Shown here: piece by piece, positions 59,808-64,000 of the stretch
How positions within the stretch are numbered: the stretch's first letter is position 1
How the letters are laid out: every line of letters begins with the position of its first letter
Source: Hyparrhenia diplandra
Taxonomy: Eukaryota; Streptophyta; Magnoliopsida; Poales; Poaceae
Length of the DNA stretch: 64,000 bases
Reading direction: 5' to 3'
NCBI GenBank assembly: GCA_015847255.1
Contig: JADLZK010002815.1
Span: 1-64,000, forward strand
Program-made: the position numbers and the translations under genes
Notes under the pieces: generated by a model
Seen by the model: only the letters and a program-made list of their open reading frames with translations
Databases searched by the model: none
Told to the model about the DNA's origin: nothing

Positions 59808-62800
59808 ATGATCCCGGCCGTTGCTGATCCGGCGACGTTGACGGTGGCGAGCGCACGCCGTTGCTCCCGGAGACCGACCCTCGGCGGGGGCGTGCTGTCT
59901 CCTCCGGCGCAGGGCAAAAGCGGCCGCCGCCACCGGCAACGACGACCGTTCTCCCCGCCGTCGTCTCCGCCGTGCTCCTGCTCGTCCTCGTCGCGGTCAC
60001 CGTCCTCGCGTCGCAGCACGTCGACGACGGGCACGTTGGGAGCGTCGTTCCCGCGGTCGGCGACGATGTCGTCATTCCGGAGGTGGTGTCCGCCGGCGTC
60101 TCCCGTGGCGTCGCTGAGGGCGTGTCGGAGAAGTCCACGGCTCCGCTCCTCGGCGCGGTCGAGGATTTCTCCTGGACAAACGCGATGCTGGCGTGGCAGC
60201 GCACGGCGTTCCATTTCCAGCCCCACAAGAACTGGATGAACGGTTGGTTACACCCGTCGCCATCAATCGCTTGATCACGCCATCGTTTTTTCTCGATCTG
60301 GCTCTAACTTCGTTCCGCGTTTCTGTGTCACGGACGCTTCGTGCACATGGCGATGCCATCTTCCTGCTCGACCGGCTTCTCCAGATCCGAACGGTAAGTT
60401 GTTGGCTCAATTCATCGATCACATGTGAACTCGATCGGCATGCTTGCTTTTCTGCGTGGCTCCTAGCATTCCATGGGTCACATTAATGCACGATGCAATC
60501 GCATCGGTTGAGAGTTACTGTACAATTATCCCATCAGCTTGCTATAGCTTTCGTGCATTGATGTCGTGAGCCGTGACATTTGTTTTGCACGCGGCGCCAT
60601 TTCTGCAGGTCCGCTGTACCACAAGGGCTGGTACCACCTCTTCTACCAGTGGAACCCGGACTCGGCGGTGTGGGGCAACATCACCTGGGGCCACGCCGTG
60701 TCGCGCGACCTCCTCCACTGGCTGCACCTTCCGCTGGCCATGGTGCCCGACCACAGGTACGACGCCAACGGCGTGTGGTCGGGGGTCCGCCACGCGCCAC
60801 CCCGGACGGCCGGATCGTGATGCTCTACACGGGCTCCACGGCGGAGTCGGTGCAGGTGCAGAACCTCGCGGAGCCCGCCGACCCGTCCGACCCGCTGCTG
60901 CGGGAGTGGGTCAAGTCGGACGCCAACCCGGTGCTGGTGCCGCCGCCGGGCATCGGCGCGACGGACTTCCGCGACCCGACCACGGCGTGGCGCGCGCCCA
61001 ACGACACGGCGGCGTGGCGGGTCGCCATCGGGTCCAAGGACCGGGACCACGCGGGGCTGGCGCTCGTGTACCGGACCGAGGACTTCGTGCGCTACGACCC
61101 GGCGCCCGCGCTGATGCACGTCGTCCCCGGCACCGGCATGTGGGAGTGCGTCGACTTCTACCCGGTGGCCGTGGCGGCGAACGGGGACGGGCTGGAGACG
61201 TCCGTGCCGCCGGGGCCTGGGGTGAAGCACGTGGTCAAGGCAAAGCCTCGACGACGACAAGCACGACTACTACGCCATCGGCACCTACGACCCGGCGACG
61301 GACACGTGGAGCCCCGACGACCCCGAGAACGACGTCGGGATCGGACTGCGCTACGACTACGGCAAGTACTACGCGTCCAAGACCTTCTATGACCCCGTGC
61401 TTCGCCGGCGGGTGCTCTGGGGTGGGTCGGCGAGACCGACAGCGAGCGCGCGGACATCCTCAAGGGCTGGGCATCCCTGCAGGTACGTTCGTCGTTGGTC
61501 CCTTCCTTTTCAAGCTGGGCTGGCAACATGTGGATATATTTGACATCCGAATCATTTTTTTTGGGAGATGACATCTGAATCATTAATGATCAATAATAAT
61601 ATAGCTTGACTAGCTTGGGTTGGTTTTGTGATGGGCGATGGTGTCACGTAACGTAACTCGATAGTATAATGCACTGTGGCTACTGGTTTATGATAGGCAA
61701 TGGGGTTGCGTATGAACGACAGTTGTGTTACCATTAACTCTGACAGCCGATTGAAGGAGACAAGGGATGGGGAAATTAGGGTCACTAGGGTTGGTCGACT
61801 TGTTTTGTTTTTATTTTTTTTTTTTTTCTGGAAGAGAAAATTTAGAACAAGGGATGAGAAAATTAGGGTCATCATCTAACAAGGATGGAAATCACATAAA
61901 GCATTTCTCACAAGTCACAAGAACCCTCTTAGAGGACCCTGGCTTGATCCATGCCAACACTAGCTAGAACGAGTGTACATACTTATTATCAATATGGTAT
62001 AGTAATTTTCTCTCACTACAAAACACCATCAGTCGACTTATCAATGCCCAACAATCCGGCTGTCCAAGTAAAACCCCATGTGCGGCCTCCTAACCTCACA
62101 CCTGTACATGTCCCTGTACGCGCCGTCGTGGTCTCCCGTGATCCCGGCCCGTCCCCTCCACGCCTGCAGCCCGCCGTGCAAATTTCCACCACGTGAGGGA
62201 CGCCGCTTTCCAACAAACTGTTCTACTGGAGGCTAGTAGACGGAAAACGAGAGGAGCGCACGGGGTCCAAGCACAACCCTTTCGCGTGGGGTCGCACGGA
62301 CATTTTTACCCGAACCGAAAAACGAGTTGCACGGTCCGAATTGTTTAATCCCTCCAGGCTTCTGGGTCTGCAGGCAACCAACCGCCCATGCATATACAAA
62401 TCAGAGCCGGCCCAACGAGACGGATCTCCTGGCGTCCCGATTGGACGGGCACGGGGGAACACGAACGTACGCGATGGCGTAAGCGGATCAACGAAATTAT
62501 TTCCTGGTGTGCGACCGCGACTTGTCTCTCCGATTGGCTTTGATGCCGCCGCGTCTTGTCTACTCTATAATTTTATACACATACACCATAGTCAAAGCCG
62601 TCCAACGACAATGAGGAAACGGGACGGATAGGCGGAGAGCTCGGTCTTGCCTTAGCTTGCCTCCAATGAGATCTTTAGCTTGCCTTGCATAGGGGTGCAG
62701 ACGTGCAGTAGCTTTGCGTTTTTTTTTTTTTTTTTTTGACAAAGCTTTGCGTTTTACGTGACGCCAAAGGATGCTATAGCTCATCGATAATTACAGATTC

Positions 62801-63953
62801 TGGTTAATTAACAACAGCCTCTTTTCTGAGCGTTCAGTTTTTTCTTGCGAGCCATAAACTTGTTAGTATGACGCGATCGACCACATTCAGCTATTTAATT
62901 TTTTTCCCCATGCCGTGCACGTGCAGTCAATCCCCAGGACAGTCCTCCTGGACACCAAGACGGGCAGCAACCTACTCCAGTGGCCGGTGGTGGAGGTGGA
63001 GAACCTCGGATGAGCGGCAAGAGCTTCGACGCCGTCGCGTTGGACCGCGGATCGGTCGTGCCCCTCGACGTCGGCGGCAAGGCGACGCAGGTACTGACGC
63101 CGCCGGCCGCCACGGCACCTGTGACGGAACTCGATCGATCGCGTGTTGCACGTACGCGCGCAGCCGGAATTATTAATTTCTCTATCTGATCGATCGATTG
63201 ATCGATCGTGTGCATTGTGCGTGCGTGCGTGCAGTTGGACATCGAGGCCGTGTTCGAGGTGGACGCGTCGGACGCGGCAGGCGTGACGGAGGCCGACGTG
63301 ACGTTCAACTGCAGCACCAGCGCCGGCGCGGCGGGGCGGGGCCTGCTTGGCCCGTTCGGTTTTCTCGTGCTGGCGGACGAGGACTTGTCTGAACAGACCG
63401 CCGTCTACTTCTACCTGGTCAAGGCCACGGACGGCAGCCTCCAAACTTTCTTCTGCCAAGACGAGCTCAGGTATACTATATTACTGTGTATATTACTGTG
63501 GGCTAGGCAATCAGTGCTTACCGTACTTTGTTAATTTCTGTTTCCATTAGGGCATCCAAGGCGAACGATCTGGTTAAGAGAGTGTACGGAAGCTTGGTCC
63601 CTGTGCTCCATGGGGAGAATCTTTCAGTCAGAATACTGGTAAGTTTTTACAGTGATCCAATTGTGTATTCCAGTATTACTAGTGTTGGCATCGCCCTTCG
63701 AACTGCAAGCTCATTGGTCATTGCTTCTGATGCACGCACGCACATACAGGTTGACCACTCCATCGTGGAGAGCTTTGCTCAAGGCGGAAGGACGTGCATC
63801 ACGTCGCGCGTGTACCCTACACGAGCCATCTACGACTCCGCCCGGGTGTTCCTCTTCAACAATGCCACGAATGTTCACGTCAAAGCGAAATCCGTCAAGA
63901 TCTGGCAGATGAACTCCGCCTACATCCGGCCGTATCCAGCGACTTCTCTATGA
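59808..63953 (+). CDS. Vacuolar acid invertase (beta-fructofuranosidase, GH32)
   Basis: Seven exons are proposed: 59808-60242, 60385-60393, 60609-61482, 62927-63090, 63235-63470, 63551-63638 and 63750-63953, giving about 670 aa. The N-terminal propeptide has a cytosolic head and one membrane segment (VLPAVVSAVLLLVLVAVTVL), as in vacuolar sorting of this class. The catalytic domain begins FSWTNAMLAWQRTAFHFQP. The nucleophile motif NDPNG is assembled from exons 1-3. FRDP supplies the transition-state Asp, and WECVDF holds the acid/base Glu; Val in this motif (not Pro) marks the vacuolar, acid type. The C-terminal beta-sandwich ends with VDHSIVESFAQGGRTCITSR. The enzyme cleaves sucrose to glucose and fructose in the vacuole. 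About six 1-bp indels occur (near 59857, 60785, 60804, 61236, 61420, 62991). Confidence 0.94.
60385..60393 (+). other. 9-nt mini-exon of the invertase gene
   Basis: ATCCGAACG lies between AG (60383-60384) and GTAAG (60394-60398). Exon 1 ends AACG, and exon 3 starts GTCCG, so splicing gives N-D-P-N-G with the Asp nucleophile split across exons 1 and 2. This mini-exon is a known feature of plant acid invertase genes. Confidence 0.93.
61760..61871. repeat. 25-bp near-exact direct repeat in invertase intron 3
   Basis: ACAAGGGATGGGGAAATTAG plus GGTCA at 61760-61784 recurs with two changes at 61847-61871. A T-run lies between the copies. Confidence 0.8.
62723..62742. repeat. 20-bp poly(T) micro-insertion flanked by 13-bp direct repeat
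   Basis: AGCTTTGCGTTTT occurs at 62710-62722 and 62743-62755. The insert is about 15 T plus GACAA. It lies in intron 3 of the invertase gene. Confidence 0.75.
63170..63240. repeat. (GATC)n and (GTGC)n simple repeats in invertase intron 4
   Basis: GATCGATCGATTGATCGATC is followed by GTGCGTGCGTGCGTGC, directly before the acceptor of exon 5. Confidence 0.85.
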
Positions 63954-64000
63954 GTGAAGTGACAGGCAAACAATTGTGCTTGCATGAACTCAAATTGTAG

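Noticed and set aside
1..64000. tRNA, rRNA, microRNA precursor or CRISPR-like arrays
   Set aside because: I looked for cloverleaf boxes, rRNA landmarks, common miRNA sequences and regularly spaced repeats and found none that convinced me.

Overview
This window is nuclear DNA from a grass, most likely a panicoid/Andropogoneae species (the sorghum, maize, sugarcane group). Reasons: intron-rich genes with GT-AG borders, GC-rich first exons, abundant MITE, MULE and LINE relics, and a vacuolar invertase at the right end that closely follows the maize/sorghum type. The genus is an inference.

Layout. 0.3-2.95 kb: a decayed LINE on the minus strand. 3.6-4.3 kb: a probable solo LTR. 5.2-5.6 kb: a long hairpin MITE. 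6.06-12.43 kb (+): a GT90 (rumi/DUF821-like) glycosyltransferase whose first intron holds a 1.8-kb GC-rich Pack-MULE-like element. 15.5-20.4 kb (+): an LRR receptor-like pseudokinase. 20.8-23.3 kb (+): a protein combining a UIM-like motif with an EF-hand pair. 24.9-26.3 kb (+): a UGT91-type glycosyltransferase. 27.4-32.9 kb: a 5.5-kb element with ~250-bp terminal inverted repeats that carries a piece resembling the neighbouring VAP27 gene. 33.8-36.6 kb (-): VAP27. 37.9-40.4 kb (-): a multi-pass membrane protein with a 5'UTR intron. 42.2-42.9 kb (+): PEX11. 43.4-45.5 kb (-): a 5'-truncated LINE with target-site duplication. 46.3-47.5 kb: a DNA transposon carrying an ATL-type RING fragment. 47.8-49.3 kb (-): an intronless aspartyl protease. 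52.2-55.5 kb (-): HINT4. 59.8-63.95 kb (+): vacuolar acid invertase with the 9-nt mini-exon and a leader uORF.

The genes are independent single-gene loci of ordinary plant functions: Golgi/ER glycosylation, receptor signalling, ER-membrane tethering, peroxisome division, proteolysis, nucleotide hydrolysis and vacuolar sucrose cleavage. I see no operon-like system. The protease-HINT4 pair looks like conserved microsynteny with Arabidopsis.

Two properties cut across the window. First, almost every protein-coding gene has several 1-2 bp indels, mostly in homopolymers, while splice sites and coding similarity remain intact. This looks more like consensus error in the assembly than like ten separate pseudogenes. 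Second, there are about ten tiny insertions (14-47 bp, most with a T- or A-run) flanked by 10-16 bp direct repeats, which look like footprints of aborted LINE-type target-primed insertion.

All calls come from reading the sequence and from family knowledge; no search was run. Exon borders were placed by eye from GT/AG and reading-frame continuity.
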